DNA from: Mesorhizobium loti
GTDB lineage: Bacteria > Pseudomonadota > Alphaproteobacteria > Rhizobiales > Rhizobiaceae
Length of the DNA stretch: 64,000 bases
Assembly (NCBI RefSeq): GCF_003148495.1
Contig: NZ_QGGH01000004.1
Span: 186,001 to 250,000 of the forward strand
Direction of reading: 5' to 3'
Part shown: in pieces, positions 30,755 to 38,873 of the stretch
Position numbering within the stretch: the first letter of the stretch is position 1
Layout of the letters: each line of letters starts with the position of its first letter
Program-made: the position numbers and the translations under genes
The notes under the pieces: generated by a model
Databases searched by the model: none
What the model was told of the DNA's origin: nothing
The model's input: the letters and a program-made list of their open reading frames with translations, nothing else

Positions 30755-33217
30755 ATGATCACAAAACCCCTGCCGGAGCTTCCAGTATCCGCCGTGCTGC
30801 CGGCGCTGAGCGAAGCGCTCGGCCATGGCAACAGCGCCGTGCTGGTGGCGCCGCCCGGCGCCGGCAAGACAACGCTGGTGCCGCTGGCGCTGCTCGATGC
30901 GTCCTGGCTGGGTGCCGGCAAGATCGTTCTGCTCGAACCGCGCCGGCTCGCCGCCCGCGCCGCCGCCCGCCGCATGGCCGAATTGCTTGATGAGGAGCCC
31001 GGCGCCACCGTCGGCTATGCCATGCGCATGGAAAACCGCACCTCGGCAAAGACCAGGATATTGGTCGTCACCGAAGGCGTGCTGGCGCGGATGATCCTCG
31101 ACGATCCCGAACTGCCTGGAATCTCGGCTGTCATTTTCGACGAATTCCACGAGCGTTCGCTCGATGGTGATTTCGGTCTCGCTCTGGCGCTCGACGTGCA
31201 AGGCGCGCTGCGGCCGGATCTGCGCGTGCTGGTGATGTCGGCGACGCTCGATGGCGCGCGTGTCGCGAGGCTGCTGTCGGGCGCGCCGGTGATCGAGAGT
31301 GAAGGCCGCGCCTTTCCTGTCGATATCCGCTATGATGAGCGCCCCGCTGGCACCACCATCGAGGACGCCATGGCCAAGGCGATCCGCGCAGCCCTTGCCG
31401 ATGAGAGCGGCAGCGTGCTTGCCTTCCTGCCCGGCCAGCGCGAGATCGAGCGCACCGCCGAGCGGCTGGCCGGCAAGGTCGGCACCGAAACCGACATCGT
31501 GCCGCTCTACGGTATGCTCGACGGCAAGGCGCAAGACGCGGCGATCAAGCCGCCGCCGACAGGCCGCCGCAAGGTGGTGCTGGCGACCTCGATCGCCGAA
31601 ACGTCCATCACCATCGACGGCGTGCGCGTCGTCATCGATTCCGGCCTGTCGCGGCTGCCGCGCTACGAGCCGGCCAGCGGCTTGACCCGGCTGGAAACGG
31701 TGCGCGTCAGCAAGGCGTCCGCCGACCAGCGCGCCGGCCGTGCCGGGCGCACGCAAGCTGGCATCGCCATCCGGTTGTGGCGGGCCGAGCAGACGGCTGC
31801 ACTTCCCGCCTTCACGCCACCCGAAATCTTGGAGGCCGACCTGTCCGGCCTGCTGCTCGATTGCGCCGCCTTCGGCGTTGCCGATCCGGCAGGGCTCGCC
31901 TTTCTCGATCCGCCACCCGCTCCGGCGCTCAATGAGGCAAGGACGCTGCTGCGCGCGCTGGATGCCATCGACGAGGCAGGGCGCCTGACGGATGCGGGTG
32001 CTTCGATGCGCAAGCTCGCTCTGCCGGTGCGGTTGGCGCATATGGTCGCCGAGGCAGCGAAAAGCGGCCATGCCTTCGAGGCGGCGATGCTTTCGGTGCT
32101 GCTCACCGAGCGCGGCCTTGGTGGCGACGGCGCCGATCTGGAGCGACGGCTGATGCGCTTTCGCGGGGAAAGATCGCCGCGCGCTACCGCCGCGAAGCAG
32201 CTCGCCGAACGGCTGGCGAGGCAGGCCGGCGGGGCGAAGGGCAGCGAAGCCGCCGCCGCCGGTCCCCTGCTCGTACACGCCTGGCCAGATCGGGTGGCCA
32301 AGGCGCGCGGCGAGCGCGGCCGTTTCGTGCTGGCCAATGGCTCCGGCGCCATGCTCGACGCCACCGACCCGCTGGCGGGCGAGCCGTTTCTGGTCGTCGC
32401 CGACCTGCACGGCAAGGCGCAGAATGCGCGCATCACAGCGGCAGCGGCCATTAGTGAGGACGATGTCCGCGCCGCGCTCGCGGACAGGATCGAGGTCCGC
32501 CGTGAAACGAGCTTCGACCGCGACAAGCGCGCTGTGCGCGTGCGCGAAACCGTGCGCCTTGGCGCCATCACGCTTGCCGAGCGCATGCTGCCGCCGCCAA
32601 CCGGTGCTGACGCCGATCGCGCCATAACAGATGCGGTCCGCGAGCATGGGCTCTCACTGCTGACCTGGAGCAAGGAGGCGCAAACGCTGCGCCAGCGGCT
32701 TGGCTGGCTGCATCGCGGCCTTGGCGCGCCCTGGCCCGATATGGCGGATGCCGCTCTCATCGAACGCCTCGACGGCTGGCTGCTGCCGTTCCTGTCCGGC
32801 GCGGCATCGTTTGCCGCCATCGATGCGGGCGTTGTCTCTGCCGGACTGGCTACGCTCGTGCCACACGATCTGCAGCGCAAGGTCGATACGCTGGCGCCAA
32901 CCCATTTCGATGCTCCGTCGGGCAGCCATGTGCCGATCCGCTATGACGGCGAATGGCCGGTGCTGGCGGTTCGCGTGCAGGAGCTGTTCGGCCTCGACCG
33001 CCATCCCGCCATCGCCAATGGCAGCGTGCCGCTGACACTCGAACTCCTGTCGCCGGCGCACCGGCCCATCCAGACGACGCGCGACCTGCCCGGCTTTTGG
33101 CGCGGCTCCTGGGCCGATGTGCGCGCCGACATGCGTGGCCGCTATCCCAAGCATGTCTGGCCGGAAAACCCGCTGCTCGCCACTGCCACCGCCCGCGCAA
33201 AACCCAGAGGTACCTAG
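30755..33217 (+). CDS. hrpB: ATP-dependent RNA helicase HrpB
   Basis: An 820-residue DEAH-family helicase with the full HrpB length. Motif I is APPGAGKTT (32-40), motif II is DEFHERS (about 129-135), motif III is VMSATLDGARVA, and the C-terminal helicase domain shows ATSIAETSITIDGVRVVID and SADQRAGRAGRTQAG. The HrpB-specific C-terminal region (LSGAASFAAIDAGVVSAGLATLVPHD and PIQTTRDLPGFWRGSW) is present. Its cellular role is poorly defined in bacteria. The ATG here gives the usual family start; a TTG 33 bp upstream is in frame. Confidence 0.93.
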   Translation: MITKPLPELPVSAVLPALSEALGHGNSAVLVAPPGAGKTTLVPLALLDASWLGAGKIVLLEPRRLAARAAARRMAELLDEEPGATVGYAMRMENRTSAKTRILVVTEGVLARMILDDPELPGISAVIFDEFHERSLDGDFGLALALDVQGALRPDLRVLVMSATLDGARVARLLSGAPVIESEGRAFPVDIRYDERPAGTTIEDAMAKAIRAALADESGSVLAFLPGQREIERTAERLAGKVGTETDIVPLYGMLDGKAQDAAIKPPPTGRRKVVLATSIAETSITIDGVRVVIDSGLSRLPRYEPASGLTRLETVRVSKASADQRAGRAGRTQAGIAIRLWRAEQTAALPAFTPPEILEADLSGLLLDCAAFGVADPAGLAFLDPPPAPALNEARTLLRALDAIDEAGRLTDAGASMRKLALPVRLAHMVAEAAKSGHAFEAAMLSVLLTERGLGGDGADLERRLMRFRGERSPRATAAKQLAERLARQAGGAKGSEAAAAGPLLVHAWPDRVAKARGERGRFVLANGSGAMLDATDPLAGEPFLVVADLHGKAQNARITAAAAISEDDVRAALADRIEVRRETSFDRDKRAVRVRETVRLGAITLAERMLPPPTGADADRAITDAVREHGLSLLTWSKEAQTLRQRLGWLHRGLGAPWPDMADAALIERLDGWLLPFLSGAASFAAIDAGVVSAGLATLVPHDLQRKVDTLAPTHFDAPSGSHVPIRYDGEWPVLAVRVQELFGLDRHPAIANGSVPLTLELLSPAHRPIQTTRDLPGFWRGSWADVRADMRGRYPKHVWPENPLLATATARAKPRGT

Positions 33218-33243
33218 CCTTCAGCGCTTCACGGCTGTAATCC

Positions 33244-34575
33244 ATGGCCATGATCAACGTTTTGCGTTCGCCCGATTTCCAGCAGAGCCAGAGACTGCGC
33301 CTCAACACGCTAATCCGGTTGCGTTGGCTTGCCATTGTCGGTCAGAGCCTGACGGTGCTCGTTGTCGCCTATGGCCTGAAGTTTCCGCTGCCGGTCAGCC
33401 TCTGCTTTGCGCTGATTGCCTGTTCGGCCTGGATGAACCTGTTTCTCGCCTTCCGGTTTCCGGCGGCGCACCGGCTCACCCCGCTGGCGGCCTTCGGCAT
33501 CCTCATCTTCGACAGCCTGCAGCTTGCCGGCCTGCTCTACATGACCGGCGGCCTCACCAACCCGTTCTCGCTGCTGATGACCGTGCCTGTCGTAATTTCG
33601 GCGACATCGCTGCCCCTGCGCCTGACCGCCATCCTCGGCGGGCTGGTTATGTCGGCGGCGACCTTTCTGGTCTTTGTCCATCTGCCGCTGCCCTGGCATG
33701 AGGACGCACCGCTGGCGATGCCCTTCATCTATGTCGCCGGCATATGGATGGCGGTGCTGTCCTCGATCGCCTTCACCGCCATATACGCCTTCCGGGTGGC
33801 CGCCGAAGCCCGGCTTCTGGCCAATGCGCTTGCCGCCACCGAACTGGTGCTGCAGCGCGAGCAGCACCTCTCGGCGCTCGACGGGCTGGCTGCCGCGGCC
33901 GCGCACGAGCTTGGCACCCCGCTTGCCACCATCGCGCTTGTCGCCAAGGAGATGGAAAAGGCACTCGGCAAGGATCCGAAATACGGGGAAGACGTGACGC
34001 TGTTGCGCTCGCAGAGCGAGCGCTGCCGCGAGATCCTCAAGCGGCTGACCAGCCTGTCCTCCGAGGGCGAGGCGCATCTTTCGCGGCTGCCATTGACCTC
34101 GCTGGTCGAGGAGGTCACCGCACCGCACCGCGACTTCGGCATCTCGATCAAGCTTCGGCCCGGCGAACGCATCGGGCCCGAGCCGGTCGGGCGCCGCAAT
34201 CCGGGCGTTATCTACGGCCTCGGCAATCTGGTCGAGAATGCCGTCGATTTCGCACGCAAGAGCGTCACCGTGCGCTGGAGCTGGGATGACGCCGCTGTCA
34301 CCTTCTCGATCATCGACGACGGACCCGGCTTTCCGGCCGAGATCATCGACCGCATCGGCGAGCCCTATATGTCGACGCGCCAGGGCAATGAAGCCGGCGG
34401 CGGCCTGGGGCTAGGCCTGTTCATCGCCAAGACCCTGCTCGAACGCTCGGGCGCGACGCTCGATTTTCGCAATTCGAGCGGCCTGGGCGAGGGCGCCGTG
34501 GTACAGATATCGTGGCCGCGTGGTGTGTTCCTCAATCCGGAAATCACTTCGGCCAGCATGTTCGACACCGCCTGA
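33244..34575 (+). CDS. actS: ActS/RegB-type redox-sensing histidine kinase
   Basis: A 443-residue sensor kinase of the RegB/PrrB/ActS family. Six hydrophobic helices fill residues 25-185. The quinone-site motif GGLTNPF (102-108) is intact. The phosphorylated histidine is His221 in AAAHELGTPLAT, and the redox-active cysteine of RegB proteins is Cys261 in SERCREIL. The ATPase domain has NLVENAVDFA, DDGPGF and GLGLGLFIAKTLLE. In rhizobia ActSR controls acid tolerance, carbon fixation and redox-responsive genes. It is followed 85 bp downstream by its response regulator. Confidence 0.93.
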   Translation: MAMINVLRSPDFQQSQRLRLNTLIRLRWLAIVGQSLTVLVVAYGLKFPLPVSLCFALIACSAWMNLFLAFRFPAAHRLTPLAAFGILIFDSLQLAGLLYMTGGLTNPFSLLMTVPVVISATSLPLRLTAILGGLVMSAATFLVFVHLPLPWHEDAPLAMPFIYVAGIWMAVLSSIAFTAIYAFRVAAEARLLANALAATELVLQREQHLSALDGLAAAAAHELGTPLATIALVAKEMEKALGKDPKYGEDVTLLRSQSERCREILKRLTSLSSEGEAHLSRLPLTSLVEEVTAPHRDFGISIKLRPGERIGPEPVGRRNPGVIYGLGNLVENAVDFARKSVTVRWSWDDAAVTFSIIDDGPGFPAEIIDRIGEPYMSTRQGNEAGGGLGLGLFIAKTLLERSGATLDFRNSSGLGEGAVVQISWPRGVFLNPEITSASMFDTA

Positions 34576-34598
34576 GAGCCTTGAAGGAGCTCTAAAAA

Positions 34599-34626
34599 TT
34601 GGACAATGAGGCTCAGGAACTATATC
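34599..34626 (+). promoter_or_regulatory. Candidate promoter for actR
   Basis: TTGGAC (34599-34604) and TATATC (34621-34626) are separated by 16 bp and lie 34 bp before the actR ATG, in an AT-rich patch between actS and actR. A small imperfect hairpin (AGAGC 34575-34579 with GCTCT 34589-34593) lies just upstream and may end the actS message. Together they suggest that actR can be transcribed independently of actS. Confidence 0.4.
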
Positions 34627-34660
34627 TGCGTAAAATTAAGGCAGCAGGAATTTTGAGACT

Positions 34661-35224
34661 ATGACAGGCGACGAAAATATTGGCGCAATGGTTGAAGGCG
34701 AGGACACCTCTTTGCTCATCGTCGATGACGACAAGCCGTTCCTCACGCGTCTGGCCCGCGCCATGGAAACCAGGGGTTTCGTGGTCGAGACGGCCGAGAG
34801 CGTCGAGGAGGCGGTTGCCAAGGCGCGCGCCAATCCGCCTGCCTATGCCGTAGTGGACATGCGGCTCGGCGACGGCAACGGCCTCGACGTGGTCGCGGCC
34901 ATCCGCGAAAAGCGCGACGATTCCCGCGCCATCATCCTGACCGGCTACGGCAACATCGCCACTGCGGTGACGGCGGTGAAGCTCGGTGCCGTCGACTATC
35001 TCTCCAAGCCCGCCGACGCCGACGATATCTTCGCCGCACTCACCCGCACCGCCGGCGAGCGCGCGGCACCGCCGGAAAACCCGATGTCGGCCGACCGCGT
35101 CCGCTGGGAGCATATCCAGCGTGTCTATGAAATGTGCGAGCGCAATGTCTCCGAGACGGCGCGCCGGCTCAACATGCATCGCCGCACCTTGCAGCGGATA
35201 TTGGCCAAGCGCGCGCCGCGCTGA
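34661..35224 (+). CDS. actR: ActR/RegA-type response regulator
   Basis: A 187-residue response regulator. The receiver domain has the acidic pocket VDDD (21-24), the phosphorylated Asp66 in VVDMRLGDGNG, ILTGYGNIATAV and the lysine in YLSKPADADD. The C-terminal Fis-type helix-turn-helix (NVSETARRLNMHRRTLQRILAKR, the last 25 residues) is nearly invariant in RegA/PrrA/ActR proteins. Phosphorylation by ActS activates genes for redox, carbon and nitrogen metabolism and low-pH growth. The region around the ATG lacks a strong ribosome binding site. Confidence 0.94.
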   Translation: MTGDENIGAMVEGEDTSLLIVDDDKPFLTRLARAMETRGFVVETAESVEEAVAKARANPPAYAVVDMRLGDGNGLDVVAAIREKRDDSRAIILTGYGNIATAVTAVKLGAVDYLSKPADADDIFAALTRTAGERAAPPENPMSADRVRWEHIQRVYEMCERNVSETARRLNMHRRTLQRILAKRAPR

Positions 35225-35284
35225 GGCGCGGTTTGCGCATCTTGCGGAATGACGCCGGCCGACAGGCGGCATGACGGAGGCGAC

Positions 35285-36481
35285 ATGCAGGACTTGAAGC
35301 AGCGGCCGGTTTCCGTCTTCCGCGAATTTCTCGATGGCGAGGCGGCCGGCGGCATCATCCTGATGGTGGCCGCCGCCCTGGCGCTGATCGTCGCCAATTC
35401 GCCGTTCGCCGAAACCTACTTTTCCGCGCTCCATGCCTATCTCGGCCCGCTCAGCGTCTCGCACTGGGTCAATGACGGGCTGATGGCCGTGTTTTTCCTG
35501 CTCGTCGGGCTGGAGATTAAGCGCGAGGTTCTGGACGGCCAGCTCTCGACCTGGCCGCGACGCGTGCTGCCCGGCATCGCCGCTGCCGGCGGCATGCTGG
35601 TTCCGGCACTCGTCTATGTCGCCATCAACCGCAACAATACGGCGGCACTGTCCGGCTGGGCCATCCCGACCGCCACCGACATCGCTTTCGCGCTCGGCGT
35701 GCTGTCGCTGCTCGGCAGCCGCGTGCCGGCTTCGCTGAAGGTCTTCCTTACCGCGCTTGCCATCATCGACGACCTCGGCGCCGTCATCATCATCGCAATC
35801 TTCTACACCAGCGGCCTTTCGCTCGCTTACTTGGGTGCCGCCTTCGCCGTCATTGCCGTGCTCGTCGTGCTCAACCGCATGCGGGTGATGACGCTGCTTC
35901 CCTATCTCTTGCTCGGCGTCATCTTGTGGGTGCTGGTGCTGAAATCCGGCGTCCATGCCACGCTTGCCGGCGTAGCGCTGGCGCTGACCATCCCGCTCGA
36001 ACGCTCCGCCGGAATTGGCCACGACCTCGACCATTCGCCGTTGCATCGGCTCGAGCACGGTTTGCACAAGATAGTGCCCTTTGTCGTCATTCCGATCTTC
36101 GGCTTTGCCAATGCCGGCGTGTCGCTCGCCGGCCTGAGCTTTGGCGTACTGATCGAGCCGTTGACGCTGGGTGTCGCCGCCGGCCTGGTGGTGGGCAAGC
36201 TGGTTGGCGTGTTCGGCTCCTCGGCACTTGCCATCCGGTTCGGTCTTGCCGACCTGCCTGCCAATGCTGGCTGGTCGCACATGATCGGCATCTCGCTGCT
36301 GTGCGGCATCGGCTTCACCATGAGCCTGTTCATCGGCCTGCTGGCCTTCGCCAGTGATGTGGCGCTGCAGGACGCGGTCAAGGTCGGCATCCTCGCCGGT
36401 TCCTTCATCGCCGCCATCCTGGGTGCTGCCGTGCTTTTGATGGCGCCGCCGGTTGGTGAGGTGGAAGAGGGCGAAGAGTAG
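35285..36481 (+). CDS. nhaA: Na+/H+ antiporter NhaA
   Basis: A 398-residue antiporter with 12 predicted helices. The ion-binding helix has FLTALAIIDDLGAVIIIA, with the paired aspartates that exchange Na+ for H+. IPTATDIAFALGVLSLLGSR supplies the helix IV TATD motif, and GLMAVFFLLVGLEIKREV is the conserved start. Length matches NhaA. GGAGG lies just upstream of the ATG, which I prefer to an in-frame ATG 36 bp earlier. It follows actR and may be functionally linked through pH homeostasis. It converges with mmcB. Confidence 0.93.
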   Translation: MQDLKQRPVSVFREFLDGEAAGGIILMVAAALALIVANSPFAETYFSALHAYLGPLSVSHWVNDGLMAVFFLLVGLEIKREVLDGQLSTWPRRVLPGIAAAGGMLVPALVYVAINRNNTAALSGWAIPTATDIAFALGVLSLLGSRVPASLKVFLTALAIIDDLGAVIIIAIFYTSGLSLAYLGAAFAVIAVLVVLNRMRVMTLLPYLLLGVILWVLVLKSGVHATLAGVALALTIPLERSAGIGHDLDHSPLHRLEHGLHKIVPFVVIPIFGFANAGVSLAGLSFGVLIEPLTLGVAAGLVVGKLVGVFGSSALAIRFGLADLPANAGWSHMIGISLLCGIGFTMSLFIGLLAFASDVALQDAVKVGILAGSFIAAILGAAVLLMAPPVGEVEEGEE

Positions 36482-36520
36482 GGCGAAAACCCACTCGGAG
36501 TAAGGCGAAAACCTACTCGC
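36477..36520. repeat. 22-bp tandem duplication at the nhaA/mmcB junction
   Basis: Two adjacent 22-bp units (36477-36498 and 36499-36520) share GGCGAAAACC and ACTCG and differ at three positions. The first unit contains the nhaA stop codon and the second contains the mmcB stop codon. It looks like a local slippage duplication at the junction of convergent genes. Confidence 0.6.
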
Positions 36521-37025
36521 TCTCACCCTCCAGCGCTGGCACCGACACGCCGGCAAGTTCCGCCGCCAGCAGCCGAGAGGCACCGGCCCGCGCGATCCGC
36601 AGCATCAGCGCCTTGCGCGTTGCCGCCGCCATGCGGTGTTCGGGCGCATCGCGCAGGATTTCGGCGCCGTAGCCGTCGGAGAGGATGAAGCCGCACTCCT
36701 GGGGAAATATCTCGGAGGGCACGCCGGGATGGGTGGCGAAGAAGAAGCGGTCGGAGTGCAGCCGGTAGTCCGGCCATTTGCGGTCGACCCGGAAATCCTC
36801 GATCGAGGATTTGATCTCGATGATCCAGATATCGCCCTGCCGGGTCAACGCGACGAGGTCGGCACGACGGCCGGTGGCCAGCGACAGCTCGGGCAGCACA
36901 TGCGCGCCCATGTCCATCAGCAGCCGCTGCACGCCGCGCCGGACCAGCATGGCGCGTTCGGACTGGCGACCGTCGATGAGAGGGTTGATCGGGATGGGGG
37001 AGATGATCGGCATGGCAGGCACCAT
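36513..37025 (-). CDS. mmcB: MmcB-family DNA repair protein
   Basis: A 170-residue protein of the MmcB family (DUF1052), a PD-(D/E)XK nuclease-like fold. The nuclease core can be seen as LPELSLATGRRADLVAL, then DIWIIEIKSSIEDFRVD (the E-x-K pair), followed by WPDYRLHSDRFFFATHP. Caulobacter MmcB is a DNA-damage-inducible repair factor. Length and motif spacing match. Either of two ATGs (37025 or 37013) could be the start; neither has a strong ribosome binding site. It converges on nhaA with a 31-bp gap. Confidence 0.85.
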   Translation of the reverse strand: MVPAMPIISPIPINPLIDGRQSERAMLVRRGVQRLLMDMGAHVLPELSLATGRRADLVALTRQGDIWIIEIKSSIEDFRVDRKWPDYRLHSDRFFFATHPGVPSEIFPQECGFILSDGYGAEILRDAPEHRMAAATRKALMLRIARAGASRLLAAELAGVSVPALEGESE

Positions 37026-37200
37026 GCCAGATTTTGTTCACGGTTTGAACCTGTTTTTATGTGGCGATTATATATTTGACATACCCGGATATACCCAAAA
37101 GAAGTCAGGCATTGATCCTTGAAAGATTGAACTTGCGGTGCATACCATCGTTTCCATGGGGACGGGCGACGCAAAATCGAACAGCACCGAAGGCGAACAA

Positions 37201-37341
37201 ATGTGGGCCTTTGACCTTGACGCTCTGCGCAAGGCTTTCGGAAAGTCCGTTCAGGAGCACAAAGTCACGGCGGCTGATTGGGCGGAACACGCCAAGCTGT
37301 TCCTCGAAAAACAAAGGGATCGTCAGCGCAAATCGACTTGA
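37201..37341 (+). CDS. Small hypothetical protein (46 residues)
   Basis: A 46-codon ORF starting at an ATG with GAAGG eight bases upstream. The product is a charged, probably helical protein (WAFDLDALRKAFGKSVQEH then AADWAEHAKLFLEKQRD). Codon use is GC-rich at third positions, unlike the AT-rich flanks. The frame is open 21 codons further upstream, but that part has no ribosome binding site. No family is recognised. Confidence 0.5.
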   Translation: MWAFDLDALRKAFGKSVQEHKVTAADWAEHAKLFLEKQRDRQRKST

Positions 37342-37373
37342 TGTGTCGCGCCGATCAACTTCCGTTCTTAATT

Positions 37374-37451
37374 ATAAGACAGCAGGGACCAAAGCCTTGC
37401 GCCTCACCAACCAAGGTCTGACGTTTGCGCGAATGTCCACTGGACGTTCCG
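37374..37451 (+). repeat. Degenerate dispersed repeat, copy A
   Basis: It begins ATAAGACAGCAGG and ends GGACGTTCCG. It shares these blocks plus AAGGTCTGA and AATGT with copy B at 37699. In one frame the distal part reads NVHWTFRYVN, and copy C gives NVHWALRYFI, so the family may descend from coding sequence. Confidence 0.55.
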
Positions 37452-37698
37452 TTATGTCAACCAATCTCAAATATGCCCAAAAGGATGGCCGGTGCTGGGG
37501 TATACTAGGAGTTGAGTGGCACCGGCCATCGCGGGATTAGGCTTTTGGCGATTGGGATCGTCCCCCGCATTGCCCAATGCTATAGATACATTAGAGATTA
37601 CTCAATTAAGACTGAAGTCCCTATCCAGGCGTAGATATAAACGGCCTTGACCCCGTGGAGGCCAGCCTTGTGTAGCGCCGTAACGTCCGCTCCAAAAT

Positions 37699-37786
37699 AT
37701 AAGACAGCAGGACTAAAGTCTTGTCTTCCGCACGCAAAGGTCTGAGAGGCCTGTAAAGGTTCCACAAATGTTTGTTGGACGTTCCG
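37699..37786 (+). repeat. Degenerate dispersed repeat, copy B
   Basis: It shares ATAAGACAGCAGG, AAAGGTCTGA, AAATGT and TTGGACGTTCCG with copy A, in the same order and orientation. The middle differs by small insertions. In the frame used for copies A and C its end reads NVCWTFR. Confidence 0.55.
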
Positions 37787-37953
37787 CACTTTAGTCAGTC
37801 ATCATATATTGGTTGCCGTAACGTAATGGCCTATCGCCTTGCCTTGCGCCAGCCTGCGACGCGAGCTTCCGCCTCCGAACAAAACCAGCGCTCACCATAC
37901 AGCGGGCTTAGCGGCGTGCCCGGTAATGCGCGCACCTGACAAACCCGGCCCAA

Positions 37954-38286
37954 TTAATGGGCGCTCGCTTTGGACAGTAGGTTTAGAACCAATACGCCGG
38001 CCAGGATCAGGCCCATGCCGACGAAGCCTGCCAGGTCGGGTCTTTGCCCATAGACAATCCAGGCGACCAACGCGACCAGAACAATGCCGCCGCCCGCCCA
38101 TACTGCATAGGCGACGCCAACCGGTATCCGATCCAGGACCTGGGACAGAAAGAAAAATGCCGCTGCGTAACCGAGCAGCACCAATATCGACGGGCCAGGC
38201 CTGGTGAAGCCCTCTGAGGCTTTCATAGCGCTCGTTGCGACAACCTCACCGATAATAGCCAAAGCAAGAATGGCATAAGCAGGCAT
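37954..38286 (-). CDS. emrE: EmrE/Qac-type small multidrug resistance exporter
   Basis: A 110-residue four-helix SMR protein. The essential glutamate is Glu14 in GEVVATSAMKASEGFTR. YAVWAGGGIVL in helix 3 and GQRPDLAGFVGMGLILAGVLVLNLLS in helix 4 closely match E. coli EmrE, so it belongs to the quaternary-ammonium branch rather than the guanidinium (Gdx) branch. It works as an antiparallel dimer that exchanges cationic drugs for protons. A very strong AAGGAGGT five bases before the ATG suggests high translation. It sits alone in AT-rich accessory DNA, a typical setting for acquired exporters. Confidence 0.9.
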   Translation of the reverse strand: MPAYAILALAIIGEVVATSAMKASEGFTRPGPSILVLLGYAAAFFFLSQVLDRIPVGVAYAVWAGGGIVLVALVAWIVYGQRPDLAGFVGMGLILAGVLVLNLLSKASAH

Positions 38287-38478
38287 GGGGGACCTCCTTC
38301 AATGGGAGGCATCCAATGATCAGAACTCCACAGCGACGTCACGTTCACTTTCCCGTGATGGGTGCAGCCGGTTACCGGGTCGCGCGTAGTTCCCATTAAA
38401 TTAGCTAGAGCGCATATAAAGAGAAAGTGGTATTTCGGGAGGCAGCCGGAGCTCCCCCACTACACCCCGCTCCGGTCA

Positions 38479-38519
38479 GGCCCGGTAGCAAGTCCACCCA
38501 AAGGAAAGGCTGCCGGGCC
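38479..38519. other. Long 11-bp hairpin upstream of the SMR exporter
   Basis: GGCCCGGTAGC (38479-38489) pairs with GCTGCCGGGCC (38509-38519) with one G-T wobble position and a 19-base loop. It lies about 190 bp upstream of the SMR start, so it could fall in its leader RNA. It does not match a guanidine riboswitch that I recognise. Confidence 0.45.
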
Positions 38520-38553
38520 GCTTCTTTCCATCTATACTCGGAAAGTAAGGGTC

Positions 38554-38612
38554 AGGTCTGAGTTTTACATGAAAAGACCTGACAGTTTTGAAAATGTCCA
38601 TTGGGCGCTCCG
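38554..38612 (+). repeat. Degenerate dispersed repeat, copy C
   Basis: Shorter relative of copies A and B. It has AGGTCTGA at its start and AAAATGTCCATTGGGCGCTC at its end, with a diverged middle. It is separated from the other copies by the SMR gene. Confidence 0.4.
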
Positions 38613-38873
38613 CTACTTTATTTGATCGAATATTAAGGCGCGCCGAACCGCCTCCAGCCCTGCGACTTGGTTAAAAACGCTCAGTCGGCCTGCGTGCCGC
38701 TTGCAACCAACCCGTGGCCCGCTCGTTGACCAATTGCTGGGTTGATCCCCTGGCACTCCAGAATCTGCCCGCTGCCCGATGGTGGCGGGCCTTTTTCCTT
38801 GGCTGGAAGTCTAGCCAATATCGACAACGAGAGCCCCGGCGGATGCCGAGAGCTTCGCGTCTGCCGGCTTTCG

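Larger units (their letters stand above)
37342..37953. other. AT-rich intergenic region with degenerate repeats and no clear gene
   Basis: About 600 bp of lower-GC DNA between a small ORF and the SMR exporter gene. It holds two copies of a degenerate repeat (annotated separately) and a partial third phrase near 37607 (AAGACTGAAGTCC). Open frames here are short and lack start signals. The base composition differs from the coding DNA on both sides, consistent with a site of past insertion or decay. Confidence 0.5.
38287..38873. other. Intergenic region upstream of the SMR gene
   Basis: It has no convincing gene. It contains a long hairpin (38479-38519) and a third degenerate repeat (from 38554), both annotated separately. 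The end near 38680-38870 reads open on both strands, but those frames are antisense or 3' extensions around the arginine-rich protein gene and have no start signals. Confidence 0.5.

Noticed and set aside
30482..32647. 721-codon open frame on the minus strand
   Set aside because: It is antisense to hrpB, has the His/Arg/Gly/Gln-rich composition of shadow frames in GC-rich DNA, and shows no domain.
38287..38560. Guanidine riboswitch upstream of the SMR exporter
   Set aside because: The conserved ykkC or ACGR-loop elements could not be found, and the protein is of the EmrE/Qac branch rather than the Gdx branch.
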